Shown here: piece after piece, positions 52,251 to 60,842 of the stretch
How positions within the stretch are numbered: the stretch's first letter is position 1
Layout of the letters: each line of letters starts with the position of its first letter
Assembly (NCBI RefSeq): GCF_013416555.1
Contig: NZ_JACCFG010000001.1
Coordinates: 124,001-188,000 of the forward strand
Source: Sphingomonas sp. R-74633
GTDB taxonomy: Bacteria; Pseudomonadota; Alphaproteobacteria; Sphingomonadales; Sphingomonadaceae
Direction of reading: 5' to 3'
Length of the DNA: 64,000 nucleotides
Translations under genes and position numbers: made by a program
The notes under the pieces: generated by a model
Database searches by the model: none
The model's input: the letters and a program-made list of their open reading frames with translations, nothing else
What the model was told of the DNA's origin: nothing

Positions 52251-52700
52251 TTGCCCAAGCTCGATCTCGATACAATCCCGCAGACCAATGCGACCGGCTA
52301 TCCGGCCGAATATGCCGGGCCGGTGCAGGGGCGCTGGTATCGCCGGCTGGCCCCGGCCAGCGGGATCACCGACATCGGTTTCAGCCATGTCACGCTCGAG
52401 CCCGGCGCCTGGTCCGCCCAGCGGCATTGGCATGAAGGCGAGGACGAGTTCGTCGTCATGCTCGCCGGCGAGGCGGTGCTGGTCGACGATGGCGGCGAGA
52501 CGATGATGCGGCCCGGCGACGTCGCGGCCTTTCCAAAGGGGGACGGCAACGGCCATGTGCTGCAGAACCGGAGCGATGCGTCGTGCGTGTACATTGCCGT
52601 GGGCCGGCCCTCGGCCAGCGACTGCCATTATCCCGACATCGACATGTTCCTGCCTGCCGGACAGGGGTTTCGGCGGAAGGATGGATCGTCCTTTTCCTGA
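52251..52700 (+). CDS. Cupin-domain protein
   Basis: 149 residues from a TTG at 52251 with GGAGG five bases before it (a GTG at 52245 lies in frame but overlaps that site). Single cupin: QRHWHEGEDEFVVMLAGEA is motif 1 with two His and a Glu, and DVAAFPKGDGNGHVLQNRS is motif 2. It belongs to a widespread cupin group that lacks an assigned reaction. The C-terminus SASDCHYPDIDMFL is conserved in that group as I remember it. Confidence 0.85.
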   Translation: MPKLDLDTIPQTNATGYPAEYAGPVQGRWYRRLAPASGITDIGFSHVTLEPGAWSAQRHWHEGEDEFVVMLAGEAVLVDDGGETMMRPGDVAAFPKGDGNGHVLQNRSDASCVYIAVGRPSASDCHYPDIDMFLPAGQGFRRKDGSSFS

Positions 52701-52703
52701 TCC

Positions 52704-52783
52704 GTCATCCCCGCGACGGCGGGGATTCAGGGTAACAAGCCGAATCGCCTTTGGCTCTGGATCCCCGCCTTCGCGGGGATGAC
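52704..52783. repeat. Inverted pair of REP-like palindromes
   Basis: Copy 1 at 52704-52730 and copy 2 at 52757-52783 are inverted relative to each other and match at 25 of 27 bases. Each unit contains its own small palindrome (CCCCGC-GNNG-GCGGGG). The pair lies between convergent genes, so it may act as a bidirectional terminator or mRNA-end stabiliser. The unit resembles repeats common in sphingomonad genomes, from memory. Confidence 0.75.
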
Positions 52784-52807
52784 GAACGGAAAGGGCAGGG
52801 TTTGCCC

Positions 52808-53422
52808 TCATAAAATCAGCGCCTTCATCTTGGCGTAGCGGGCTTGGCGGTCGGTCCAGCCGTTGGGGTCCTTGGTCGAGGTCGGGCTGCCGCGGTTGAT
52901 GCCGTTGGATACGGCTTTGAGATTGTCCTTGTCCGCCCAGTCGTTGAGCGCGCAATTGTCCCAATAGGCGCAGAAGGCGAGCAGGCCGAGCGACCAGGCC
53001 TCGAGCAGTTCGGGGTTATTCTCGAAATCGATGCCGAGCTTGCGGCCATAGAGGCGGTAATTGGCGCGGCCGGTGAGCTGGCCGGGGCCGCGGCCGAGAT
53101 AGCGCAGGCCATCGCCGGGTTGATCATTGCCCAGCGCGGCGTTCATCTCATATTTCTTCTGCGCCGCCGTCGGCCCCCAGATTTCGCGGTTATATTTGAA
53201 GCCGCCGCTCTCATGCGCGCACTGCGCCATGAAATGGGCGAGGCGCAGGCCGTTATCGAGGATGCCATAGGTGCGCAGATGGACATTGGCGGCGAGCCCG
53301 AGCTCGGGGGCAATCGCCGCCGACGCTCCGGCCTTGGCGCACAGGGCGGCAAGCGTATCGCGCCCCAGCCCGCCATCCGCCGTCACGCCGAGGCGCTGCT
53401 GAAGCTTCTTCACGTCTAGCAT
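52808..53422 (-). CDS. GH19 endolysin-like protein with N-terminal binding domain
   Basis: 204 residues. Residues 1 to about 45 look like a peptidoglycan-binding repeat (VKKLQQRLGVTADGGLGRDTL). The rest is a GH19-like lysozyme/chitinase: HFMAQCAHESGGFKYNRE has the catalytic Glu, and YLGRGPGQLTGRANYRLYG is the family signature. Such proteins are usually phage endolysins or their domesticated relatives. No signal peptide and no neighbouring phage gene is seen. Confidence 0.85.
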   Translation of the reverse strand: MLDVKKLQQRLGVTADGGLGRDTLAALCAKAGASAAIAPELGLAANVHLRTYGILDNGLRLAHFMAQCAHESGGFKYNREIWGPTAAQKKYEMNAALGNDQPGDGLRYLGRGPGQLTGRANYRLYGRKLGIDFENNPELLEAWSLGLLAFCAYWDNCALNDWADKDNLKAVSNGINRGSPTSTKDPNGWTDRQARYAKMKALIL

Positions 53423-53507
53423 GCACTTTCTCCCGGGTTGAGGTTTGCGACCCGGTGGAAGTGTATTTTGGAAAACCTGCGCGCGACTGCACGGTCGCGC
53501 AAGCCGA

Positions 53508-54170
53508 TCAGACCGGATCGGCTTCGAATTGCTGGATCACCCAATCCTCTTCCTGCGCGCCGGCGATCCAGTCCTGCATGAAGGGATGCTGGAGCACGGC
53601 GTTCATATAGGCCGGGGCAAAGCGGGCCACGGGCAGCGAATAGGTGACGAAGCGCGTCACCACCGGAGCGAACATGATGTCCACCGCGCCGAATTCGCCG
53701 AACAGGAACTGGCCCTCGCCGCCATAGCGGGCACGCGCCTGCGCCCAGAGCTCCATGATCCGGGCGATCTCCTGGAGCACATCGGCATCGGGGGTCTTGG
53801 GCGGATAGACCTGGCGGATGTTCATGCCGTGCTTGCGGCGCAGACTGGCGAAGCCCGAATGCATCTCGGCGGCCATCGAGCGGGCCATGGCACGGGCGGC
53901 AGGGTCGGCCGGCCAGAACTTCTCGTTGCCGGTCTTGTCGTTGAGATATTCGACGATCGCCAGGCTGTCCCACACCACGGCATCGCCGTCCCACAGGATC
54001 GGCACCTTGCCCGAGGAGGGGGCGAACTCGTCGCCCTCGCGGCGCTTCTCCCAATCCTGGTCGTAAAGCGGCACCACCACTTCCTCGAAGGGGAGTCCGG
54101 CCTGCTTGCAGGCGAGCCAGCCGCGCAGCGACCAGGAGGAATAGGCCTTGTTGCCGATATAGAGCTTCAT
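53508..54170 (-). CDS. Glutathione S-transferase-like protein
   Basis: 220 residues from the ATG at 54170; the open frame continues upstream without homology. The thioredoxin-like N-terminal domain has YIGNKAYSSWSLRGWLACKQAG, with an SSWS segment near the usual catalytic Ser, and KVPILWDGDAVVWDSLAIVEYL for glutathione binding. The helical C-terminal domain follows (FLFGEFGAVDIMFAPVVTRF). The substrate is unknown. Confidence 0.9.
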   Translation of the reverse strand: MKLYIGNKAYSSWSLRGWLACKQAGLPFEEVVVPLYDQDWEKRREGDEFAPSSGKVPILWDGDAVVWDSLAIVEYLNDKTGNEKFWPADPAARAMARSMAAEMHSGFASLRRKHGMNIRQVYPPKTPDADVLQEIARIMELWAQARARYGGEGQFLFGEFGAVDIMFAPVVTRFVTYSLPVARFAPAYMNAVLQHPFMQDWIAGAQEEDWVIQQFEADPV

Positions 54171-54417
54171 GGCAGCCGGGATAGCGGCGGGGCAGGGGGA
54201 ATGGCAACCGCCCGAAAACGTTGACTCCTTTGACTCGCTTACATGTGACTTTCCGGGGCGAGGCAAGGGAATTTGAGAACATAAATAGAACATAGCTCGG
54301 CTATGCACCTGTAGGAAAGCGACAAATGCCAAGTCACCGCAATGGGTTGATCGGTGGCGTGCAGGGAGTTGCCAGCGCGGAGCGGTGCGGTAAGCTTGCG
54401 GGCAAGAGGGGGCTTCA
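54171..54417. other. 247-base divergent gap
   Basis: The gap must hold promoters for the glutathione transferase (-) and the helical-repeat protein (+). A TTGACT hexamer lies at 54222-54227 but no convincing -10 partner was found. The middle (about 54265-54305) is AT-richer. Confidence 0.3.
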
Positions 54418-56028
54418 ATGCTGAAAGCTGGATCGATCGCGTTCGCGCTGCTGGCGGCTGCCGTGCCGGCACAGGCTCAGACGGCACCGCAAGGGCAGGA
54501 CGCCGTGGCCGCGGTGCAGGCCGGCCTTGGCCACTATGCCGAGCCCGCGGAGAGCGCGCTGCTGCCGGATATCGCGATGGCGCTGACGATGCGGGAGCCC
54601 AAGGACGGGCTGGCCGCGTTCGACACGCTGGTCGCCCGGCTCGATCGGCCCACCCCGCTGCGTGGCATCGTCCAGTCGATGCGCGCGACGCTGCTTTCGC
54701 GGGTGAACCGGAATACGGACGCGCTGATGGCCGCGGAGGAGGCGATCCGGCTTGCGCCCGGCGTGCCCCAGGTCAAACTCTACGCCATAAATGCGATGGT
54801 CTTTTCCGGCGCGCCCCAGCGGGCAGCGGACCTGTGGATGGCGCTGAGCCGCGAATATCCCAGCCTCGCGATGATGAGCGGGAGCTATGAGCTCGACACG
54901 ATGCGCGAACGGCTGCGCGATCTCGGCGACAACAAGCGTGCCGACGCGCTTTCCGCGCGCATCGCCGAGATGGGCATGGCCGATCAGACCGCACGGCGCA
55001 CCTCGGACGGGGCGCTGGCGCAGATCCGGATATATGTGGAGGCGGGCAAGATCGCCGAGGCCGGCGCGCTCGTCCCGTCGGTGCTGGCCCCCCGCGATCT
55101 CGTGCAGCTCTATCTCGATCGCCGCTACGAGAAGCTGTGGCCGGCGATCGCCCGCTGGAGTGGCGACGACCTTTCCCGCAGCCAGAAGCTGTATTTCGAG
55201 GCGTTGCGCCGCGACTGGCGCAGCGGCGGTAGTCTGGATAGCGCAACGGACTATGCCCGGGGCCTGAACAGCGTGCGTGCCTATTCGGCGATCACCGACC
55301 TGTTCCTGCCCATGCTCGCGCCCGAGGCGCTGAAGTTCGACGATGACGGAGTGGAGTTCATCACGCCGGTGGTGGCGCGCGGGCTGCTGGGGCAGGGGAA
55401 GGGCGACGAGGCGGTCGCGCTGCTCAAGCGCGTCGACGCGGCCTATCCCTATCCCGATTCCGCGCAGCAACTGAACTTCACCGGCAACCTGGCGGAGATC
55501 TACTTCACGCTCGGTCGCTATGCCGAGTCCAGCACCACCGCGACCGCGTGGCTGCGTTCCGCCCAGCGCAAGGGCGCCGAGATCAACAAGGCGGCGCTGG
55601 TCGGCGTCGAGGCGGTGCGGGCCTGCGCGCTGATCCGGGGCGGCAAGGCCGACGAGGCGCACGGCGATGTCGCCGATGTGCTGATGTCGCGGATCGGACT
55701 TCCCGACCCGGCGATAGAAATCTACGGATGCCAGGACGATTTCGCCGGCGGCAAGGCGCTGCTGATCGAGAGCCTGGCCGACGAGAGCCGCCGCGGCTGG
55801 GCGCTGCGCTGGCTGCAGCCCAGCTCGGTCAATTATCCGTTCGAGGAATCACGCCGGATCGACCGGTTCCAGAAGCGCCTTGCCGCCGATCCGGACGTGC
55901 GCGCGGCGGCGGAGAAGGTGGGCCGGATCCTGCCGTTCACGCTCACCGAGAAGATGCCCGCCGGTTTCGATCCCGCCGGGCCGGCCGATCTGCATGCACC
56001 GGAACAGGACGCGGCGCCGCTGAGCTGA
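54418..56028 (+). CDS. Exported helical-repeat (TPR-like) protein, unknown function
   Basis: 536 residues. A signal peptide ends at AQAQ (about residue 21). The remainder is almost entirely helical with irregular TPR-like units (for example residues about 90-125, NRNTDALMAAEEAIRLAPG, and about 350-385, NLAEIYFTLGRYAESS). It has no catalytic motif. It resembles exported scaffold proteins that bind partners in the periplasm. It ends 38 bases before the marR start. Confidence 0.7.
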   Translation: MLKAGSIAFALLAAAVPAQAQTAPQGQDAVAAVQAGLGHYAEPAESALLPDIAMALTMREPKDGLAAFDTLVARLDRPTPLRGIVQSMRATLLSRVNRNTDALMAAEEAIRLAPGVPQVKLYAINAMVFSGAPQRAADLWMALSREYPSLAMMSGSYELDTMRERLRDLGDNKRADALSARIAEMGMADQTARRTSDGALAQIRIYVEAGKIAEAGALVPSVLAPRDLVQLYLDRRYEKLWPAIARWSGDDLSRSQKLYFEALRRDWRSGGSLDSATDYARGLNSVRAYSAITDLFLPMLAPEALKFDDDGVEFITPVVARGLLGQGKGDEAVALLKRVDAAYPYPDSAQQLNFTGNLAEIYFTLGRYAESSTTATAWLRSAQRKGAEINKAALVGVEAVRACALIRGGKADEAHGDVADVLMSRIGLPDPAIEIYGCQDDFAGGKALLIESLADESRRGWALRWLQPSSVNYPFEESRRIDRFQKRLAADPDVRAAAEKVGRILPFTLTEKMPAGFDPAGPADLHAPEQDAAPLS

Positions 56029-56036
56029 CGGCAAGC

Positions 56037-56082
56037 CTTGATGTATATACATGATGTGTATACACGATGCATATGCATCAAG
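56037..56082. promoter_or_regulatory. Triple palindrome array over the marR start, probable operator
   Basis: Three perfect palindromes lie side by side: ATGTATATACAT (56041-56052), GTGTATACAC (56056-56065) and GATGCATATGCATC (56066-56079), with centres 14 and 12 bases apart. An outer 7-bp inverted repeat CTTGATG / CATCAAG (56037-56043, 56076-56082) encloses them. The third palindrome contains the ATG of the regulator gene. This is the expected layout for autorepression by a dimeric MarR protein. Confidence 0.7.
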
Positions 56083-56510
56083 ATCAATTTTCCGTGACCT
56101 GCGCCTGCACGATGCTGCGCAAGGCGACCCGGGCGGTGGCGCGCGTCTATGACGAGGCGCTGGCCGGCCATGGCATGACCACCGCGCAATTCTCGATCCT
56201 GCGCAAGATCTCGCGGGCGCAGCCGCTGGCACTGAGCCGGCTGGCCGAGCAGCTCGAGATGGACCGCAGCTCGCTCTACCGGGCGCTGGCGCCGCTGGAG
56301 AAGCTGGGCTGGGTGACGGTGCGCGCCGGCAGCGGGCGGACCAAGCTCGCCACGCTGACACCGGCCGGGCACGCCGCGATGACCGGTGCCGAGCCCGATT
56401 GGGAAAAGGTGCAGGGACGGGTGGAGGCGGGCATGGGCAGCGAGCTGCTGCGCGGGCTCGATCTCGGGCTCCAGGCGCTGGTGCGCAGCGCCGAAGGCGG
56501 CCGGGCATGA
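56067..56510 (+). CDS. MarR-family transcriptional regulator
   Basis: 147 residues. Winged-helix core: GMTTAQFSILRKISRAQPLALSRLAEQLEMDRSSLYRALAPLEKLGWV, with the recognition helix in MDRSSLYRALAPLE and the wing in RAGSGRTKLATLTPAG. Two cysteines in VTCACTMLRKA at the N-terminus could sense oxidants. The ATG lies within palindromic DNA and no ribosome site is visible; the next ATG is two codons later. The MFS gene overlaps its stop, so it likely controls its own operon. Confidence 0.9.
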   Translation: MHMHQDQFSVTCACTMLRKATRAVARVYDEALAGHGMTTAQFSILRKISRAQPLALSRLAEQLEMDRSSLYRALAPLEKLGWVTVRAGSGRTKLATLTPAGHAAMTGAEPDWEKVQGRVEAGMGSELLRGLDLGLQALVRSAEGGRA

Positions 56511-57787
56511 TCGCGGTGCTTTCCCGTCTGCCGCTGGGCGCGCGCGGCTATGCCGGGATCGTCGCGGGCGTGACCTTTGTCGCGCTGCTCGTCTCTGCCG
56601 GGCTGCGCTCGTCGCCGGGCGTGATGATGCTGCCGCTCGAGCAGCATTTCGGCTGGGATCGCGCGACGATCTCCGCCGCGGCGGCGATCGGCATCATGCT
56701 CTACGGGCTGGTCGGGCCGTTCGCCGCCGCGCTGATGCTGTCGTTCGGGATCAAGCGGACGATGCTCGCCGGGCTGGCGCTGATGTCGGCGGCGACCTTT
56801 TCGAGCCTGTGGATGACCGAGCCGTGGCAATATGTGCTGAGCTGGGGCGTGTTCTCGGGCGTGGGCAGCGGCGCGGTGGCGTCGGTGCTGGGCGCGGCGG
56901 TGGTCAATCGCTGGTTCGCGACGCGGCAGGGGCTGGTGATGGGCATGCTGACCGCGAGCACCGCGACCGGCGCGCTGGTGTTCCTGCCGCTGCTTGCCTG
57001 GCTGGCCGAGGGCGGGGCGTGGCGGCCGGTGGCGCTGGCCGTGTCGATCGCCAGCGCCTGCGTGATTCCTTTGGTGCTGTTCTTCATCCCCGAGCATCCG
57101 CAGGATGTGGGCGTGCGCCGCTTCGGCGAGACCGAGGCGAGCGCGCCGCCGCCGCCGATGAAGCAGGCGGCGACCCCGGCGCTGGCGTTCACTGCGCTGT
57201 TCCGCGCGTCGAAGAGCATGACCTTCTGGCTGTTGTTCGGCACTTTCTTCGTCTGCGGGCTGACCACCAACGGGCTGGTCGGCACGCACATGATCGCCTT
57301 TTGCGGCGATCACGGGATCGGGCCGGTGCAGGCGGCGGGGCTGCTTTCGCTGATGGGATTGTTCGACCTGATCGGGACGACCGCTTCGGGCTGGCTGACC
57401 GACCGCTATGATCCGCGCAAATTGCTGTTCGTCTATTACGGCCTGCGCGGGCTTTCGCTGCTCGCGCTGCCATTCCTCGATTTCAGCGCGTCGAGCCTGT
57501 TGGTGTTCGCGATGTTCTATGGGCTCGACTGGATCGCGACGGTGCCGCCGACGGTGAAGCTGGCGAACGTCCATTTCGGCGAGCGCGATGCGCCGATCGT
57601 GTTCGGCTGGGTGATGGTCGGGCATCAGGTCGGCGCGGCGACCGCGGCGTTCGGGGCGGGCGCGGTGCGGGCGTGGACGGGGACCTATACGCCGGCGTTC
57701 CTGGTGGCGGGGGCGTTCGGGCTGGTGGCTGCGGTGGCGATCCTCGCGGCGCGGGTGGAGAAGGGGCCGGAGGTGGCGGTGGCTTAA
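56507..57787 (+). CDS. MFS transporter
   Basis: 426 residues from an ATG overlapping the marR stop (ATGA). Twelve membrane helices are visible with a central cytoplasmic linker (about residues 195-230, ETEASAPPPPMKQ). DRYDPRKLL matches the MFS A-type motif after helix 8. It has no sequence mark of its substrate; pairing with a MarR gene suggests efflux or uptake of an aromatic or toxic small molecule. Confidence 0.9.
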   Translation: MIAVLSRLPLGARGYAGIVAGVTFVALLVSAGLRSSPGVMMLPLEQHFGWDRATISAAAAIGIMLYGLVGPFAAALMLSFGIKRTMLAGLALMSAATFSSLWMTEPWQYVLSWGVFSGVGSGAVASVLGAAVVNRWFATRQGLVMGMLTASTATGALVFLPLLAWLAEGGAWRPVALAVSIASACVIPLVLFFIPEHPQDVGVRRFGETEASAPPPPMKQAATPALAFTALFRASKSMTFWLLFGTFFVCGLTTNGLVGTHMIAFCGDHGIGPVQAAGLLSLMGLFDLIGTTASGWLTDRYDPRKLLFVYYGLRGLSLLALPFLDFSASSLLVFAMFYGLDWIATVPPTVKLANVHFGERDAPIVFGWVMVGHQVGAATAAFGAGAVRAWTGTYTPAFLVAGAFGLVAAVAILAARVEKGPEVAVA

Positions 57788-57789
57788 AG

Positions 57790-57920
57790 CCCTCTCCCTT
57801 TGGTAGAGGGTTGGGTGAGGGCAGCTTCGCCGCAAGCTTGAAGGATTGAGGCGCGCCTGCCCTCATCCTTCCCACTCGCTTCGCGAGCGGGCCCCTTCCT
57901 TCTCCCAAATGGGAGAAGGA
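57790..57920. repeat. Intergenic repeat with three hairpins between convergent genes
   Basis: Stems: CCCTCT (57790-57795) with AGAGGG (about 57805-57810); CTCGC-TTC-GCGAG (57875-57887); and a perfect 11-bp stem at 57897-57907 with 57910-57920. It lies between the MFS gene and the convergent chemoreceptor gene. The arrangement resembles a mobile or dispersed repeat that also acts as terminator. Confidence 0.55.
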
Positions 57921-57922
57921 GT

Positions 57923-59515
57923 TTACGCCGCCCTTAGTGTCCCCAGGAATTCCTGCATCTCGTGCATCAGCCGGCGGGCCTGGCCGACCAGCGTGTCGGT
58001 GGCGGCGTCCATTTCGGCCGTGGTGCGGGCGGCGCTTTCGGTGGCGGCTTCGGCGCTGGCGGCGCCGGCCTGGAGATCGGCGGTGAGCGCGGCTGCGGTG
58101 CCGGCATAGCTCTGGATCGAGCGGATCACGTCGCCCTGATTGGCGATCGCGTTGCCGACGGCGCCGCCGACTTCGCCGATCCGGTCGAAGCTGTCGCGCA
58201 TCTCGCCGACGATCGAGGTGGTGGCGTGGACTGCGCCGGTCATGCGCTCGAGCTGGGCGCGGATATCGCCGGTGGCGATCGCGGTCTGGCTGGCGAGGCT
58301 CTTCACTTCCTGCGCGACGATCGCGAAGCCGCGGCCGGCCTCACCGGCGCGCGCGGCCTCGATACTGGCGTTGAGCGCGAGGAGGTTGGTGCGCGCGGCG
58401 ATCTCGGCGATCATGTCGGCGATATTGCCGACGCTGGCGCTGTGCTGGGTGAGCGTACCGAAGCGCGCGTCTGCAGAACGGGAGAGGTCGTGGAGGTGCT
58501 GGGTGGTCTCGCTCTGCGCGGCGATGCTCGCCTCGACGGTGGCGAGGGTGCGGCTGAGATTGGCCGATTCCTCGAACAGCGTGGCGGCGCCGGTATCGGC
58601 GCGGACGGCGCGGCCGGCGACGCCGCGGATCTCGTCGCGGGTGGAAATGGTGGTGCCAGCCAGGCCCTGGGCGGAGGTGCGGGTCTGCTCGGCGGCGGCG
58701 GCGAGCTCGCTGATCGCCGTGACGAACTGGTGCTCGAAGCGGTCGGCGATGCGGGCGATCTCGGCGCGGCGTTCGCGCTCATGCTCGACCTGGGCGCGGT
58801 GGCGTGCCTCGGCGGTGTTGGCGGCGTGAAGGAGCTCTTCCTGCTGCTTGGTCGCGTGGACCAGCTCGCGGTCGCTGGCGGCGCGGGCGAGCGCTTCGCC
58901 CTGCGCGAACTGCTCGCTGACCAGCTCGGCCTGCCCGATCACGGTGCGGGCGAGCAGGGCGACGAAGACGGCGAGGAAGATGAACACGCCGGTGGGGATA
59001 TTGGCGAAGATCGCGTAGAGCGCGCAGATGACGACCGCGATGCCGAGCCAGGCGAGGCTGGCGGGCGGGAGCGGGGCGTAGCGCAGCGCGCCGATCGCGA
59101 CGACTCCGGTGATCGAGGCGGTGGTGACGATCAGCTCCTGATCGGTCGCGCCGACGCCGAGTGTGGACAGGAGCAGGAACCAGCCGAACGAGACCGCGGC
59201 GGCTTCGATGACGGTGGCGCGCAGCGTCGTCGCGCTGTTTTCCACCCACCAGTCGCGCGCCTTGCCGTCGCGCCAGCGGACCAGCACCGCGGTATTGATC
59301 GCGAGGTGGAGCGCAAGCGCGGCGATGTGCCAGGCGAAATAGCCGTTGGCGTGGATCATCAGCGTCATCATGATGCTGACGAAGACGCTGGCGGCGAAGG
59401 AAACCGGATAGCCGCGCTGGATCGCCACGGAGTGCGCGCGCATCAGGCGCGGCTGCAGCGCCGCCCATTTGCCCCAGATCGCCCGCTTGAGCGCGTGTTG
59501 GTCAACCTTCCCCAT
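57923..59515 (-). CDS. Methyl-accepting chemotaxis protein
   Basis: 530 residues. The N-terminal 205 residues contain about five or six membrane helices with almost no periplasmic domain, so it senses membrane or cytoplasmic conditions. A coiled region follows (about 210-270), then the MCP signalling domain whose hairpin tip is [37 protein letters not shown] (about residues 375-410). It would bind CheW/CheA. No other chemotaxis gene is in the window. Confidence 0.9.
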   Translation of the reverse strand: MGKVDQHALKRAIWGKWAALQPRLMRAHSVAIQRGYPVSFAASVFVSIMMTLMIHANGYFAWHIAALALHLAINTAVLVRWRDGKARDWWVENSATTLRATVIEAAAVSFGWFLLLSTLGVGATDQELIVTTASITGVVAIGALRYAPLPPASLAWLGIAVVICALYAIFANIPTGVFIFLAVFVALLARTVIGQAELVSEQFAQGEALARAASDRELVHATKQQEELLHAANTAEARHRAQVEHERERRAEIARIADRFEHQFVTAISELAAAAEQTRTSAQGLAGTTISTRDEIRGVAGRAVRADTGAATLFEESANLSRTLATVEASIAAQSETTQHLHDLSRSADARFGTLTQHSASVGNIADMIAEIAARTNLLALNASIEAARAGEAGRGFAIVAQEVKSLASQTAIATGDIRAQLERMTGAVHATTSIVGEMRDSFDRIGEVGGAVGNAIANQGDVIRSIQSYAGTAAALTADLQAGAASAEAATESAARTTAEMDAATDTLVGQARRLMHEMQEFLGTLRAA

Positions 59516-59555
59516 TTGGAAGGTCTCTAGCGTGGGATGGTTACCAGCTCGTTTA

Positions 59556-60686
59556 TCATAGCCGCAGGTGGATGCCGCGCTTGTGGAGCGGGATGAGCAA
59601 GGCGAGCACGACCACCAGCAGGCCGAGTGCGAACAGGAACGAGGCGAGGAGCAGGTTGCCCGGCATCAGCGTCTCGAGGCCGTGCCAGGCCCAGCGCTGG
59701 AAGCCGGTGCGGATCATCGCGAGCGAGAGCAGCAGCGAGAGCATATAGCCGAGGATGGCGTTCATCCCCAGCACGTCGAGCGGCCACAGCGCACTGCGCA
59801 CGCCTGCGGAGCGCGACGCGACGATGCAGCCGGTGTACAGGATCGCCGAGAGCCCCGAAGTCCACAACGCGAAGCTGCTGGTCCACAGCTTCTTGTTGAG
59901 CGGGAAGGCAAAGGACCAGGCATAGCCGATCACGGTGAGGGCCACGCCCGCGAGCAGGATGCGCATCGTCGCGCGGCCGGGATCCGTCTTCCACAGCAGG
60001 GCCGCGAGGGCGCCGAGCAGGACGTTGACCAGCGAGGGCAGGGTGGAGAGCAGGCCCTCGGGATCATAGACGATATTGCCTGCCGCGTCGGTGCCGTAGC
60101 GGTACATATGGTGGGTGGTGACGGCGATCCGGTCGATCCAGCCGGCGAGATTGCCCTCAGGGCTGAGGTCGCCCGCCATGTGACCGGGTGCGGCGATGAA
60201 GGTCATCAGCGCCCAATAGCCGATCAGCAGGACAGCGGCGGCGATGCCGAGCGCGGGGGCATTGAGGTGCGCGCGGCCGTCGGGGTCGCGGCGGGCGGTG
60301 AGGATCGCGAGGCTGGCGGCGAGGCCGTAGCAGAGCCCGAGGCGGGGGAGCACGCCGAAGACGCGGAAGTCGACCGGGCCGCGGGCGAGGAACTGCCAGG
60401 CCCAGCCGAGCGCGATCAGCAGCGCGGTGCGCCGGGCGATGCGGGTCCACAGGCTGCGATCGATCGCGCGCGGGAAGGACAGGCCGAGCGCCACGCCCAT
60501 CGCGCAGAGAAAGGCGGGGAAGACGAGGTCGGTGGGGGTGAAGCCGTGCCACTCGGCATGATCGAGCGGCCACCAGACATGGTCCCAGCTGCCCGGCGTG
60601 TTGACGATGACCATGCAGGCCACGGTCAGCCCGCGGAACAGGTCGAGACCCGCGAGGCGGGCGGGTGCGCTGGGCGCAGTGGTCAT
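59556..60686 (-). CDS. NagX/HGSNAT-like membrane acyltransferase
   Basis: 376 residues, about 10 membrane helices. The N-terminus [56 protein letters not shown] is the signature of the heparan-alpha-glucosaminide N-acetyltransferase family (NagX in bacteria), including the Asp and His residues after helix 1. Such proteins transfer acyl groups across the membrane or act in amino-sugar use. The substrate is not evident here. Confidence 0.88.
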   Translation of the reverse strand: MTTAPSAPARLAGLDLFRGLTVACMVIVNTPGSWDHVWWPLDHAEWHGFTPTDLVFPAFLCAMGVALGLSFPRAIDRSLWTRIARRTALLIALGWAWQFLARGPVDFRVFGVLPRLGLCYGLAASLAILTARRDPDGRAHLNAPALGIAAAVLLIGYWALMTFIAAPGHMAGDLSPEGNLAGWIDRIAVTTHHMYRYGTDAAGNIVYDPEGLLSTLPSLVNVLLGALAALLWKTDPGRATMRILLAGVALTVIGYAWSFAFPLNKKLWTSSFALWTSGLSAILYTGCIVASRSAGVRSALWPLDVLGMNAILGYMLSLLLSLAMIRTGFQRWAWHGLETLMPGNLLLASFLFALGLLVVVLALLIPLHKRGIHLRL

Positions 60687-60842
60687 GTGGCGGGTCCCCT
60701 CCGTTTGGGAGGAGTGTGGCCTACAAGCAGGAAGAGGTCACTACCTTACGTGTTTTCGGGCTACTCAGCATGATCTCGATGGTTTCATTGACCAGTTGAA
60801 ACGGCAGGGTAATTTGGGCCGGATAGATCTGGAGCGGAATGT
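60687..60842. other. 156-base divergent gap
   Basis: It carries a short hairpin near 60698-60715 (CCTCC/GGAGG) and becomes AT-rich towards the + strand gene. GGAG lies before that gene's ATG. No clear promoter elements were recognised. Confidence 0.3.

Noticed and set aside
51105..52964. Long N-terminal extension of dapE
   Set aside because: The frame runs across the REP-like repeat and the cupin gene on the other strand. The DapE homology starts at 52235.
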